14,099 nucleotides of DNA from DASRVA01 sp050732935 (lineage in GTDB: Bacteria > Gemmatimonadota > Gemmatimonadetes > JACCXV01 > JAHWKZ01): the NCBI GenBank assembly GCA_050732935.1, contig JBOHRW010000035.1:1-14099 (forward strand). The letters are read 5' to 3'. Shown here in pieces: positions 1-8,082 of this stretch. Both the position numbers and the translations under genes were made by a program. The notes below the pieces were generated by a model that saw only the letters and a list, made by a program, of their open reading frames with translations, did no database searches and was not told the origin of the DNA. Within the stretch, counting starts at the first letter, position 1. The number at the start of each line of letters is the position of its first letter.

Positions 1-1610
1 ACGATCCACTGCTCATCTCCGTCGTCATGCCCGTCTACAATACCCCAGAGGATCTGCTCCGTGAGGCGATCGAGAGCGTGTGCGCTCAGATCTACGGTCG
101 GTGGGAGCTTTGTATCGCGGACGATTACTCCACCGAGAGGCATGTCCGGAGGATACTGGAGGAATACTCTAGAGACGATCCGCGCATCAAGGTTGTGTAC
201 CGGGACGAAAACGGACACATCTCGCGCGCCACCAACTCCGCTTTCGAGCTCGCCTCTGGATCCTGGGTTGCGCTTCTGGACCATGATGATCTCCTGCGCC
301 CCCACTCGCTGGCCGAAGTGGTGCTGGAGATCGCCAGCCATCCGGATGCCGAGCTGATCTATTCCGACGAGGACAAGATCGATGCCGAGGGCAGGCGCTA
401 CGACCCCTACTTCAAGCCGGAGTTCTCACGGGAGCTCTTCCGCTCGCAGAACTACCTGAACCACCTGACCGTTCACCGGGCGGAGAACATTCGCGCCGTC
501 GGCGGGTGGCGGCCGAGCTTCGAGGGCAGCCAGGACTACGATCTCAATCTGCGGATCCTCGAGCGCATCGAAATGGCCAAAATACGGCACATCGCGAAGG
601 TTCTATACCACTGGCGTGCTGTGGAAGGCTCCACTGCATCGGCCGGTGACGAGAAGAGCTACGCCTATATGGCAGGTCTGCGGGCCTTGAAAGAGCATGT
701 TTCACGATGCCGACTTCCTGCGTGTGCCGAACCCGCGCCCGGTACTCAGTGCTATCGTTTGCGCTTTTCCGAGCCCGAATCACAGCCTCTTGTCAGCCTC
801 ATTATTCCGACACGCGATAAGGTAGAGCTTGTACGTGCCTGTGTGGAGTCTATCCGCAATAAAACGACTTACAGGAACTATGAGATCATTGTAGTGAACA
901 ATGGTTCAGTGGAAGGCGAAACGATTCGCTATCTCCACGAGATTGACCAGAGTGACGGCATCCATGTCTTACCCTACACAGATTCATTTAATTACTCGGC
1001 CATCAATAACTTTGCAGTAGCCCATGCGAACGGGACTATTATCGGCCTCATTAATAACGACATCGAAGTGATCTCGCCTGACTGGTTGAGCGAGATGGTA
1101 TCCTGGGCAGTCCAGCCAGACGTTGGCTGCGTGGGCGCGAAGCTCTATTACGCCGATGGCTCAATTCAGCATGCCGGAGTAATTCTGGGACTAAACGGTG
1201 TGGCCGGACATTCACACCGAGCCTTCCCGCGCGATCATCATGGTTACTTCTTTCGCCTCAAGGTTATCCAGAACCTCTCAGCGGTAACGGCTGCCTGCAT
1301 GATCGTCCGAAAGAACGTCTATGAGGCCGTTGGTGGCTTCAACGAGACCGATCTGCCGGTCGCGTTCAACGACGTTGATTTTTGCCTAAGAGTGCGTGAG
1401 ACGGGCTACCTGAACGTCTGGACTCCCTATGCAGAGTTGTATCATTTGGAGAGCACTTCGCGAGGCGCCGAGGACAATCCAGAGAAACAAGCGCGTGCTG
1501 TCCGCGAGATCATGTACATGCAGGAGAAATGGGAGAGGCCACTTCAGAATGACCCGTACTACTCCCCACACCTTACGAAGCATGCGGAGAACTTTTCTTT
1601 GGCGATATGA
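1..1610 (+). CDS. Two-domain GT2 glycosyltransferase, 5' end outside window
   Basis: This gene encodes a cytoplasmic, probably membrane-associated enzyme predicted to transfer sugars from nucleotide-sugar donors to a growing surface glycan. The reading frame is already open at base 3, and the GT2 opening strand (LLISVVMPVYN) starts before the ATG at 27, so that ATG is internal and the true start lies upstream. There are two GT2 (GT-A fold) domains. The first runs to about base 770 and contains the DHDD metal-binding motif. The second starts at about base 785 (VSLIIPTRD) and has INND, then FNDVDFCLR with the likely catalytic acid, then YHLES. This layout matches the tandem-GT2 'rhamnosyltransferase / O-antigen' proteins, but the sugar cannot be predicted. 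The second domain is clearly poorer in GC than the first, hinting at a mosaic gene. The stop is TGA at 1608-1610, and a 48-bp gap precedes the next gene. Confidence 0.93.
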   Translation, partial: DPLLISVVMPVYNTPEDLLREAIESVCAQIYGRWELCIADDYSTERHVRRILEEYSRDDPRIKVVYRDENGHISRATNSAFELASGSWVALLDHDDLLRPHSLAEVVLEIASHPDAELIYSDEDKIDAEGRRYDPYFKPEFSRELFRSQNYLNHLTVHRAENIRAVGGWRPSFEGSQDYDLNLRILERIEMAKIRHIAKVLYHWRAVEGSTASAGDEKSYAYMAGLRALKEHVSRCRLPACAEPAPGTQCYRLRFSEPESQPLVSLIIPTRDKVELVRACVESIRNKTTYRNYEIIVVNNGSVEGETIRYLHEIDQSDGIHVLPYTDSFNYSAINNFAVAHANGTIIGLINNDIEVISPDWLSEMVSWAVQPDVGCVGAKLYYADGSIQHAGVILGLNGVAGHSHRAFPRDHHGYFFRLKVIQNLSAVTAACMIVRKNVYEAVGGFNETDLPVAFNDVDFCLRVRETGYLNVWTPYAELYHLESTSRGAEDNPEKQARAVREIMYMQEKWERPLQNDPYYSPHLTKHAENFSLAI

Positions 1611-1658
1611 TACGAGTGGGCCCGAAAGTCGGCATGAAATAGTGTCTCGGAGTGTATT

Positions 1659-2489
1659 GTGAGAGTCCTGGTGATCGGGAAGGCGAAGACAGGTACGACG
1701 GCGCTTGTCTCGCTGATAAGACAAGCCCTCGAACCCTGCAAGCTGGTCATGGAGCCGAAGTCCGTTCTGGAGTTTGGCGCCGCAAGTCTCCAGAGGAGCA
1801 GTAATGAGGCGATCAAGATCATCTATGAACACTTCAGGAACCAGCCGCGACATTTGAACGCTCTAGTGCATCAGGAGTTTGGATTTAGCATTGACAAGGT
1901 TGTCTTCATTACTCGCGATATTAGAGATGAAGTGATCAGCCGGTTGCTTTACTTGCCTAAGGTCCTGCGCGATAAAGCGCTATCCAACGGTCGCAAAGAG
2001 CGTGAGTGGAAACGTTGGGTCTGCGTATTGGAAGAGAAAGAGCGCTGTCCGTCAGAAGTATCCTTCAAGGACCTCTGCAGTAGTTTTCAGGACATCTTCC
2101 AGGTTGATGCGTGGGCAGATGTGATCGACGCGATACGTCTTGGCCAAGCGTATGAACAATACATCTCATCAGGAGTAGTTCGAGACCGGTACGTGCAATC
2201 ATATGAGGCGATGATTAGGAACGAGACCAGTGGACTTGCGAAGTATCTTGACTTGACGCTCCCCTCAGACGTCATGGCAGTTGAGTTGGGGGCATTCAAG
2301 TACACGAAGCGGAGTGGAGCCTCCGGCAACTGGAAGTCATTCTTTACCGAGCACGATGTAGCGCTACTGCGGCCAATGATAGAGAGCTCTTTAGGACACG
2401 GTATCTATGAAGACTGGGAATTGGAATCCGTCGCGCGCCTAGACTCTGCTGCATACTCAGGATACGTAAAAAGAGTAGCGATGGGATGA
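1659..2489 (+). CDS. Sulfotransferase, Sulfotransfer_1-like
   Basis: Predicted 276-residue cytosolic sulfotransferase that would move sulfate from PAPS to a hydroxyl or amino group, here probably on a glycan. The 5'-phosphosulfate loop is near the N-terminus (GKAKTGTTAL, residues 7-16, with K10 and T13-T14). A 3'-phosphate-binding segment follows (ITRDIRDEVIS, R86 and S94). The late family motif is well kept: R218-S-G-A-S-G-N-W-K-S-F-F-T (218-230), equivalent to the GxxGxWKxxFT of classical sulfotransferases. The length is normal for the family. The start is GTG at 1659, chosen because the P-loop strand begins at once and TCGGAG (1647-1652) lies 6 bp upstream. GC is about 50% by hand count of one line, lower than in the downstream genes. 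The acceptor is unknown. The family call is firm, the glycan role is inference. Confidence 0.85.
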   Translation: MRVLVIGKAKTGTTALVSLIRQALEPCKLVMEPKSVLEFGAASLQRSSNEAIKIIYEHFRNQPRHLNALVHQEFGFSIDKVVFITRDIRDEVISRLLYLPKVLRDKALSNGRKEREWKRWVCVLEEKERCPSEVSFKDLCSSFQDIFQVDAWADVIDAIRLGQAYEQYISSGVVRDRYVQSYEAMIRNETSGLAKYLDLTLPSDVMAVELGAFKYTKRSGASGNWKSFFTEHDVALLRPMIESSLGHGIYEDWELESVARLDSAAYSGYVKRVAMG

Positions 2490-2506
2490 TTGCATAGTAG
2501 ATGCAA
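2490..2506. repeat. Small inverted repeat after sulfotransferase stop codon
   Basis: TTGCAT and ATGCAA form a perfect 6-bp stem around a 5-base loop (AGTAG), starting directly after the TGA of the first sulfotransferase. There is no following T-run, so it is not a convincing Rho-independent terminator. It covers an ATG at 2501 that would be an alternative start for the next gene, and would hinder initiation there if it folds in the mRNA. It may also be chance. Confidence 0.3.
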
Positions 2507-2542
2507 CTGCCGACGACCGACAAGAGTCAGCTGGGTGCCAAG

Positions 2543-3292
2543 ATGAGCACTTGCGACAAGATCTTCTTCCTCCACATACCCAAGACGGCAGGATCTGCGT
2601 TTAACGATATATTCAAGCCTTGCGTTCCTGAAGCTCGGTATTTCGAGCATATGGAGAGTCGCCGCGAGCTATTCGAAACGGTGAAGGGGCAAGATGCCCC
2701 CTTCTTCCTTTCTGAGCACTTCGCATTTGAGACCGCGCGTAGTCTGATCGAACGCACAGATGTGTTCTCGATTTCCATCGTTCGAGAACCGATCCCGCAC
2801 CTTCTGTCCCATCTCAAATGGGTCAAATATGTTGGGAGTCCACAATACCCCAATCATGAGACAACTCCTGACCAGATCATGGATCTGGCTAGGTTGCTGG
2901 TTGACGTTTCACTTGGGGATGTCGTGGCCTTAGAGGAACTGCTGGATTCTCCCGCTGGTAGACTCCTCTTCGATAATCTGCAGGTGAGATATCTGGCGAC
3001 TGTAACAGCAGACACCGTCACAAATGTGGACTTGGAGCGGGCCAGAGGCAATGCGCGGAGAATGAGCTTCGTATTCGCCCTTGAGGACATTGACAGAGCA
3101 GTGACGCGTTTGCGATGGCACTTCCCTAGAATCGTCGCCCTCGAGAGGTACAACCAGACACCTATTGACGAGCGGGTAGACTTTCACGACCCGCAAATCT
3201 GGAATTTCTACCGCGAGAGGACGGTTTATGACCGTGCTCTTTATGAGGACGTCCGCATGTGGTCACTCGCAAACCATCTTAGCCCGGCTTGA
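2543..3292 (+). CDS. Sulfotransferase, Sulfotransfer_2-like
   Basis: Predicted 249-residue sulfotransferase of the family related to polysaccharide (heparan/chondroitin-type) O-sulfotransferases. The PAPS 5'-phosphosulfate loop is HIPKTAGSAF at residues 11-20, and the 3'-phosphate segment is SIVREPIPHLLSHLKW (R81, S89). The later QVRYLA, NQTP and DRALYE segments also fit this family. I prefer ATG 2543 because the HIPKTAGS strand then sits about ten residues from the N-terminus, as is usual. An in-frame ATG at 2501 would add 14 residues, but lies inside a small inverted repeat. Neither start has a strong ribosome site. The gene follows another sulfotransferase from a different family, so two sulfation positions on one glycan are plausible. 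GC is again lower than in the downstream genes. The acceptor cannot be read from sequence. Confidence 0.85.
   Translation: MSTCDKIFFLHIPKTAGSAFNDIFKPCVPEARYFEHMESRRELFETVKGQDAPFFLSEHFAFETARSLIERTDVFSISIVREPIPHLLSHLKWVKYVGSPQYPNHETTPDQIMDLARLLVDVSLGDVVALEELLDSPAGRLLFDNLQVRYLATVTADTVTNVDLERARGNARRMSFVFALEDIDRAVTRLRWHFPRIVALERYNQTPIDERVDFHDPQIWNFYRERTVYDRALYEDVRMWSLANHLSPA
3215..3220 (+). promoter_or_regulatory. Shine-Dalgarno-like site for a competing upstream start
   Basis: GAGAGG lies 7 bp before an ATG at 3228 that is in frame with the next gene. Using it would add 25 residues and overlap the sulfotransferase gene by 65 bp. The added residues have no counterpart in the three paralogues, and the site also encodes Glu-Arg in the sulfotransferase. 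I therefore prefer ATG 3303, although its own ribosome site is weak (TCAGG at 3296-3300, very close to the start). Confidence 0.3.
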
Positions 3293-3302
3293 GAATCAGG
3301 CC

Positions 3303-5783
3303 ATGAGCGCCTCCGAGCCCCCGCGTATCGTTGTCCTTGGCATGATGAGCGCCATGCCGTACGGCGGCGTGGTCTGGCAGACTCTTCACTATCTGGTGGG
3401 GTTGGAGCGCCTCGGCTTCGAGGCCTGGTACGTCGAGGCACACGCGCGAACCCCCTGCCACTTCATGGTGCACGTCGAGGACGACGGCTCGAGAGGCGCG
3501 GCCGGGTTCGTAGAGCGGATCCTCCGCCCGTTCGGCTTTGGCGATCGGTGGGCTTTCCACGCGGTCCATTCCGACGAGCGCTGCTACGGGATGAGCGAGT
3601 CGGAGCTGCATGGGCTCTATGATTCCGCCGAAGCCATCCTCAACCTGCATGCCGGCACGTGGCCTCGCGCCGAGCAGGAGCGTACCGGGAAGCTGGTCGC
3701 CGTCTTCACCGATCCGGTTCGGCTGGAGATCGAGCTCCACCAGGGTGTCGAGGATGCGATCCGCGTGTGCGAGGCGCACCCCGCGATCTTCAGCTTCGGC
3801 GAGAACTACGGACGGCCGGACTGCCTGCTCCCGGTCTCGGAGCGCTTCCGGATTCGCCCAACACGCCAGCCGGTCGTCCTCGATTTCTGGCCGGTGATGC
3901 CAGGCTCCGGACGTCCAGACTTCAGCACGATCGCGAACTGGTTCCAGCCCTGGCGGCAGCTTCATTACCGTGGCGAGACCTACCATTGGAGCAAGCACCT
4001 GGAGTTTCTGAAGTTCCTGGACCTGCCCCGAAGGACGGAGCAGCCGCTCGAGCTCGCTTTGAGCAGCTGCGAAGAGGAGCACAGAAAGCTGCTGGCCGAA
4101 AATGGCTGGCATGTGCGGGACTCGCTCGACTTCTCCGCCGATCGTGAGGCATACCGCGAATACATCACGACTTCCAGGGCCGAGTTCACCGTCGCCAAGG
4201 ACCAGAACGTGCGCCTGAAGAGCGGCTGGTTCAGCGACCGCAGCGCCACCTACCTGGCGGCCGGTCGTCCGGTGGTCACCCAGGATACCGGTTTCGGCAA
4301 CATCCTCCCGACGGGCAAAGGCCTGTTCTCGTTCATGACGATGGACGAGGCGCTATCGGCGATCGAGACGATCAACGCCGATTACGATCGACACCGGCGC
4401 GCGGCGCGCGAGATCGCGCGCGAGTACTTCGCCCACGACGTCGTGCTGGGACGACTCCTCGACGATCTCGGGATCGAACGCCCGAAAGGCCGCGCTCAGA
4501 GGACGCGCCAGGTGACTCTTCCCAGGGATCTGGTGCTGGTCCCCATCACACGCCGCCCGGTCGAGCTTCCTGCCACCTCGATTGCCAAGGCCCTCGGGAG
4601 GGCGATCCCGGATGCCGCCTTCGATGTGGCGGCGAACGGCAATGCCGCAGCGCCGCTGGCGAGCATCGTCGTTCCGACCTTCGACAACCTGATCTTCACC
4701 AGGCTCTGCATCGAAAGCGTGCTCGCCCATACCGAGTACCGGGCCTACGAACTCATCGTCGTCGATAACGGGTCCACCGACGGGACGCGGGAGTATCTGG
4801 AGAAGATGGCCACGGGACGATCCAACGTTCGTCTCCTGTTCAATGATGAGAACGGTGGATTCCCCCGCGCCTGCAATCAGGGTCTCGCGGCGGCCGGGGG
4901 CGATTTCCTCGTCCTGCTCAACAACGACGTCGTGGTGACGCCGGGCTGGCTCAAACGGCTGGTCGGTCACCTCGAGGATCCTCGAGTCGGGCTCCTCGGT
5001 CCGGTCACCAACCGGATCGCGAATGCCCAGGAGATCCGCACTTCGTATACGACGCTGGGGGAGATGCTCGACTTCGCGAGCACACGAGCGGAAGAACACC
5101 AGGACCGTGTCACGGAGCTCTCGATGGCGATGATGTTCTGTCTCGCCATGCGCCGGGATGTCTACGAGCGGCTCGGCCCCCTCGACGAGCGTTTCGGGAC
5201 CGGTCTCATGGAGGACGACGACTATTCCATGCGTGCCCGCGATGCCCGCTACCGGATCGCCTGCGCCGAGGATGTCTTCGTTCACCATTTCAGCGAGGCC
5301 TCGTTCGGGAAGCTTGCCCCCTCAGGAGATTACACTCGGCTCCTGGACGCCAACCGGGAGCGGTTCGAGAAGAAGTGGGGGGTCGAGTGGCGTCCCCACG
5401 AGCGGCGCCACGACCCGGAGTACGAGCAAATGATCGAGCGCATCCGCAAGGTGGTGCTGGACCGACTGCCCCCCCAATCGACCGTCCTCGTGGTCAGCCG
5501 CGGCGACGACGCCCTTCTTGAGCTGAACGGTCGTCGGGCCTGGCACTTCCCACAGGGCACAGACGGCGTCTGGGCGGGTCACCATCCGCGGGACAGCCGG
5601 GAGGCGATCGCCCACCTGAAGGAGCTCGCGACCCGTGGCGGTGAGTTTCTTCTCTTTCCCAGGACGGGGCTCTGGTGGCTCGATCACTACGATGCTTTTC
5701 GCGACTACCTCGACCGGAACGAGTCACTCGTCGTGTGCGAGGAGGACACGTGCGCGATCTATGCGCTCGGGGCCGAGCCATGA
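3303..5783 (+). CDS. Trifunctional-looking fusion: GT-B-like domain, GT2 domain, C-terminal domain
   Basis: Predicted 826-residue cytoplasmic glycosyltransferase with three parts. Residues about 8-410 belong to the same family as the three genes downstream: GG-x-x-W (21-25), GWFSDR (308-313), YLAAG, QDTG (327-330) and GKGL (338-341). Residues about 452-710 are a GT2 domain, with SIVVPT (454-459), the metal-binding LLNND (D542) and the acidic EDDDY (637-641), then FVHHF. Residues about 714-826 form a separate tail with VLVVSRGDD, WHFPQ and WWLDHYDAF. I recognise this tail as recurring after such transferases but know no function for it. Two positions conserved in the stand-alone paralogues differ here: GEGL is GKGL (K339), and D-x-D-P-G reads F-T-D-P-V (135-139). 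The start is 10 bp after the previous stop, and the end overlaps the next start (ATGA). Two linked sugar transfers are likely, but the substrates are unknown. Confidence 0.85.
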   Translation: MSASEPPRIVVLGMMSAMPYGGVVWQTLHYLVGLERLGFEAWYVEAHARTPCHFMVHVEDDGSRGAAGFVERILRPFGFGDRWAFHAVHSDERCYGMSESELHGLYDSAEAILNLHAGTWPRAEQERTGKLVAVFTDPVRLEIELHQGVEDAIRVCEAHPAIFSFGENYGRPDCLLPVSERFRIRPTRQPVVLDFWPVMPGSGRPDFSTIANWFQPWRQLHYRGETYHWSKHLEFLKFLDLPRRTEQPLELALSSCEEEHRKLLAENGWHVRDSLDFSADREAYREYITTSRAEFTVAKDQNVRLKSGWFSDRSATYLAAGRPVVTQDTGFGNILPTGKGLFSFMTMDEALSAIETINADYDRHRRAAREIAREYFAHDVVLGRLLDDLGIERPKGRAQRTRQVTLPRDLVLVPITRRPVELPATSIAKALGRAIPDAAFDVAANGNAAAPLASIVVPTFDNLIFTRLCIESVLAHTEYRAYELIVVDNGSTDGTREYLEKMATGRSNVRLLFNDENGGFPRACNQGLAAAGGDFLVLLNNDVVVTPGWLKRLVGHLEDPRVGLLGPVTNRIANAQEIRTSYTTLGEMLDFASTRAEEHQDRVTELSMAMMFCLAMRRDVYERLGPLDERFGTGLMEDDDYSMRARDARYRIACAEDVFVHHFSEASFGKLAPSGDYTRLLDANRERFEKKWGVEWRPHERRHDPEYEQMIERIRKVVLDRLPPQSTVLVVSRGDDALLELNGRRAWHFPQGTDGVWAGHHPRDSREAIAHLKELATRGGEFLLFPRTGLWWLDHYDAFRDYLDRNESLVVCEEDTCAIYALGAEP
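4221..4240 (+). repeat. 20-bp identity shared with 7819-7838 (GWFSDR core)
   Basis: An identical 20-base stretch encoding the end of SGWFSDR occurs here and at 7819-7838. Close variants are present at the same codons in the other two paralogues (near 6659 and 8969). It marks the most conserved DNA segment of the four-copy glycosyltransferase family. It is best explained by shared ancestry of the coding sequence, not by a separate repeat element. Confidence 0.6.
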
Positions 5784-6925
5784 TCGTCGCCGGTTCCCTC
5801 GCTCAGCGGCCGTTCCATGGCGGTCATGCCTGGGTGCTCACGAACCTTGTTCGCGGTCTCGCTCGGCTCGGCCGCGACGTGGTCTTCGTCGACCGCCTGG
5901 AGCCCTCCATGTACGTCGACCGGGCGGGTCGCCGTGCGGAGCTCCCGACACTCAATGTGGCTTATTTCGAACGAGTGATGCGGAGCTTCGAAGTCTCCCG
6001 CTACTGCCTGCTGGATGCGAAAGGTGGTGTCCTGGCCGGCATGGACCGTAAGCAGCTGCTACGCATAGCAGACCGCTCTGACGCGGTGATCGACATCATG
6101 GGCTTCCTGAGGGATCCGGAGGTTCTCGACCGGGTCGACCGGAGGGTCTTCTTCGACATCGATCCCGGGTTCTGGCAGATGTGGCGGGAGAACGGCCACC
6201 CCATCCGGTTCGAGGACCACGACACCTTCGTGACAATCGGGGAGAACATCGGGGAACCTGGTTGCACGATTCCGACGTGCCACCTGCCTTGGGTCACCAC
6301 GCCTCTAGCTGTAGTCCTCGACGATTGGGAGCCTATACCGGACCCTGGCAAAGCGTTCACGAGTGTCGTCTCGTGGCGGGGTCCCTTCGGCCCCATCGAG
6401 CACAACGGGCGGACCTATGGGCTCCGAGTTCACGAGTTCCGAAAGTTCTTTGAGCTTCCACAACGAACCGGTGAGCACTTCGAGCTCGCCCTCGAGATCG
6501 ATCCAGAGGACGAGCGGGATCGGGCGGTTCTCGAAACCAACGGTTGGGTTCTCACAGACCCAGTCCGTGAGGCTGGTGATCCCTGGCGTTACCGCGAATA
6601 CATCCGCCGCTCGAAGGCGGAGTTCATGGTCGCAAAGAACATCTACGTCGACACCCTCAGCGGCTGGTTCAGTGACAGGAGCATCTGTTACCTGGCAAGC
6701 GGCAAGCCAGTTCTGGCTCAGGATACCGGACTACGGGATCGATATCCCAACGGAGAGGGGCTCCTGTTCTTTTCCACCCTCGACGAGGCGGCGGAGGCTG
6801 TCGAGGACATCGCCAGCGACTACGCCCGGCACTCTCGCGCCGCTCGGGCCATTGCGGAGGAGAACTTCGACTCCGACAAGGTCCTGAGCCGCCTTTTGGA
6901 CCGGTTGGAGATCGGCTCGTCGTGA
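5780..6925 (+). CDS. GT-B-like glycosyltransferase, paralogue 2
   Basis: Predicted 381-residue cytoplasmic protein that I place as a GT-B-fold glycosyltransferase by pattern. A glycine-rich N-terminal segment (GGHAW, residues 14-18) is followed by an LxRLGxDVxFVD strand. A central acidic D-I-D-P-G (126-130) and a GENIG...PTC segment (154-167) come next. The C-terminal half has GWFSDR (295-300), YLASG (304-308), QDTG (314-317), GEGL (325-328) and a closing DYxxHxRAARAIAEE helix region, which resembles the donor-binding half of retaining GT-B enzymes. The family is usually labelled hypothetical or 'glycosyltransferase family'. The ATG overlaps the previous stop (ATGA). Upstream in-frame starts would lie inside the preceding gene. 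The substrate is unknown. The catalytic activity itself is inference. Confidence 0.78.
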   Translation: MIVAGSLAQRPFHGGHAWVLTNLVRGLARLGRDVVFVDRLEPSMYVDRAGRRAELPTLNVAYFERVMRSFEVSRYCLLDAKGGVLAGMDRKQLLRIADRSDAVIDIMGFLRDPEVLDRVDRRVFFDIDPGFWQMWRENGHPIRFEDHDTFVTIGENIGEPGCTIPTCHLPWVTTPLAVVLDDWEPIPDPGKAFTSVVSWRGPFGPIEHNGRTYGLRVHEFRKFFELPQRTGEHFELALEIDPEDERDRAVLETNGWVLTDPVREAGDPWRYREYIRRSKAEFMVAKNIYVDTLSGWFSDRSICYLASGKPVLAQDTGLRDRYPNGEGLLFFSTLDEAAEAVEDIASDYARHSRAARAIAEENFDSDKVLSRLLDRLEIGSS

Positions 6926-8082
6926 CCACTATTGTCGTCAGCGGTGCCCTTGCGAACAAGCCGCGCAACGGGGGCGAGGCGTGGGTGCGGATGACATGGG
7001 TGGCGGGACTTCGCCGCCTTGGATTCGACGTCTGGTTTGTCGAGCAGATCAGCCGGGATCTGCTCGATCAGGACGCAACTACTGACAACACACCCGGGAA
7101 TGCGCCACATCTGGCGTTCTTCCAGGAGGTCGCCAAACGATTCGGGCTGGAGGATCGCTGCAGCCTTGTAGACGAGAACGGCGCTTGCATCGCAGGTCGA
7201 AGCCTCAAGGACCTCGCGGAAGTCGCCTCCGAGGCCGCGCTCCTGGTCAACATAAGCGGAAATCTCTCCCTCGAGCCCCTCTTCGATCGCTTCCGTTGCA
7301 AGGCGTTCATCGATCTGGACCCAGGTTTCACGCAATTCTGGCACGCGGCTGCGACAAACGGGGCTCGTCTCTCGGGCCACGATCATTATTTCACGGTCGG
7401 TCTGAATGTGGGCCGGGCGTCCTCCCCTGTCCCCACCTGCGGAATTCACTGGCATCCTCTTGCCCCGCCAGTCCTTCTTTCGGAATGGCCCATCTGCGAG
7501 GGCGACCGCGAGACCCTGACCACCATCGCCTCGTGGCGCGGATCCTTCGGCGCGATCGAGCACGAAGGGCGCACCTACGGGTTGAAGGTGCACGAGTTCC
7601 GGAGATTCATCGACCTTCCGGAGCGAGTTCCGCAGCGACTCGAGATCGCCCTCGACATCCATCCGGCTGACAACACCGACCTGAATGCACTGCGAGACCG
7701 GGGATGGAACATCGTCGATCCGCGCAGAGCGGTACCGGACCCCGATGCCTACCGTCGCTACATCCAAGGGTCGGGGGCCGAGTTCTCTGTCGCACAAGGT
7801 ATCTACGTAGAGACACACAGCGGCTGGTTCAGCGACCGGACGGTGCAGTATCTGGCCTCCGGAAAGCCCACTCTGGTACAGGAAACGGGATTCAGCCGGA
7901 CTCTTCCTTCGGGGGAGGGTCTGGTGGGGTTCCGGACCTTCGAGGAAGCGGTTGCGGGGGCGCGGAGCATCGCCTCCGACTATGAGCTCCACAACCGCGC
8001 AGCGCGGTGTATCGCCGAGGAGTACTTCGACAGCGACAAGGTCCTTGGACATTTCCTCGAGGAAGTCGAGGTCGCGGCTTGA
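6922..8082 (+). CDS. GT-B-like glycosyltransferase, paralogue 3
   Basis: Predicted 386-residue paralogue of the preceding gene, alignable along its whole length. It keeps GGEAW (17-21), the RRLGFDVWFVEQ strand, D-L-D-P-G (131-135), PTC (171-173), the WRG...EGRTYGLKVHEFR segment (205-227), GWFSDR (301-306), QETG (320-323, with Glu where the others have Asp) and GEGL (331-334). The start is GTG at 6922, overlapping the preceding stop as GTGA, with GGAG at 6907-6910 as a plausible ribosome site. The GTG start is supported because paralogue 2 begins at the same point of the alignment. The likely role is one sugar transfer in the same glycan pathway. Donor and acceptor are not predictable. Confidence 0.78.
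   Translation: MTTIVVSGALANKPRNGGEAWVRMTWVAGLRRLGFDVWFVEQISRDLLDQDATTDNTPGNAPHLAFFQEVAKRFGLEDRCSLVDENGACIAGRSLKDLAEVASEAALLVNISGNLSLEPLFDRFRCKAFIDLDPGFTQFWHAAATNGARLSGHDHYFTVGLNVGRASSPVPTCGIHWHPLAPPVLLSEWPICEGDRETLTTIASWRGSFGAIEHEGRTYGLKVHEFRRFIDLPERVPQRLEIALDIHPADNTDLNALRDRGWNIVDPRRAVPDPDAYRRYIQGSGAEFSVAQGIYVETHSGWFSDRTVQYLASGKPTLVQETGFSRTLPSGEGLVGFRTFEEAVAGARSIASDYELHNRAARCIAEEYFDSDKVLGHFLEEVEVAA
8067..8071 (+). promoter_or_regulatory. Ribosome binding site supporting a TTG start
   Basis: CGAGG sits 7 bp before the TTG at 8079, which overlaps the preceding stop as TTGA. This spacing supports TTG as the start of the next gene. The first in-frame ATG after it (8106) would remove the first beta strand conserved in the paralogues, and the ATG at 8007 lies well inside the preceding gene. 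Confidence 0.55.

Noticed and set aside
1611..1658. Possible promoter or terminator in the first intergenic gap
   Set aside because: I see no convincing -10/-35 pair, and no stem followed by a T-run. The gap is short and is compatible with an operon.
3279..4112. Reverse-strand open frame of 277 codons
   Set aside because: It is antisense to the start of the fused transferase and has no recognisable domain.
4353..5288. Reverse-strand open frame of 311 codons opposite the GT2 domain
   Set aside because: It is antisense to a well-supported GT2 domain, and its translation is rich in Arg, Glu and Val with no motif.
5675..5779. Upstream extension of the second paralogue to ATG 5675
   Set aside because: It would overlap the fused gene by over 100 bp and add arginine-rich residues absent from the paralogues. 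ATG 5780 overlaps the stop as ATGA and matches their N-termini.
6820..8052. Reverse-strand open frame of 410 codons opposite the third paralogue
   Set aside because: It lies exactly opposite a gene with clear family motifs. Long antisense frames are expected in GC-rich coding DNA, and its translation shows no recognisable domain.
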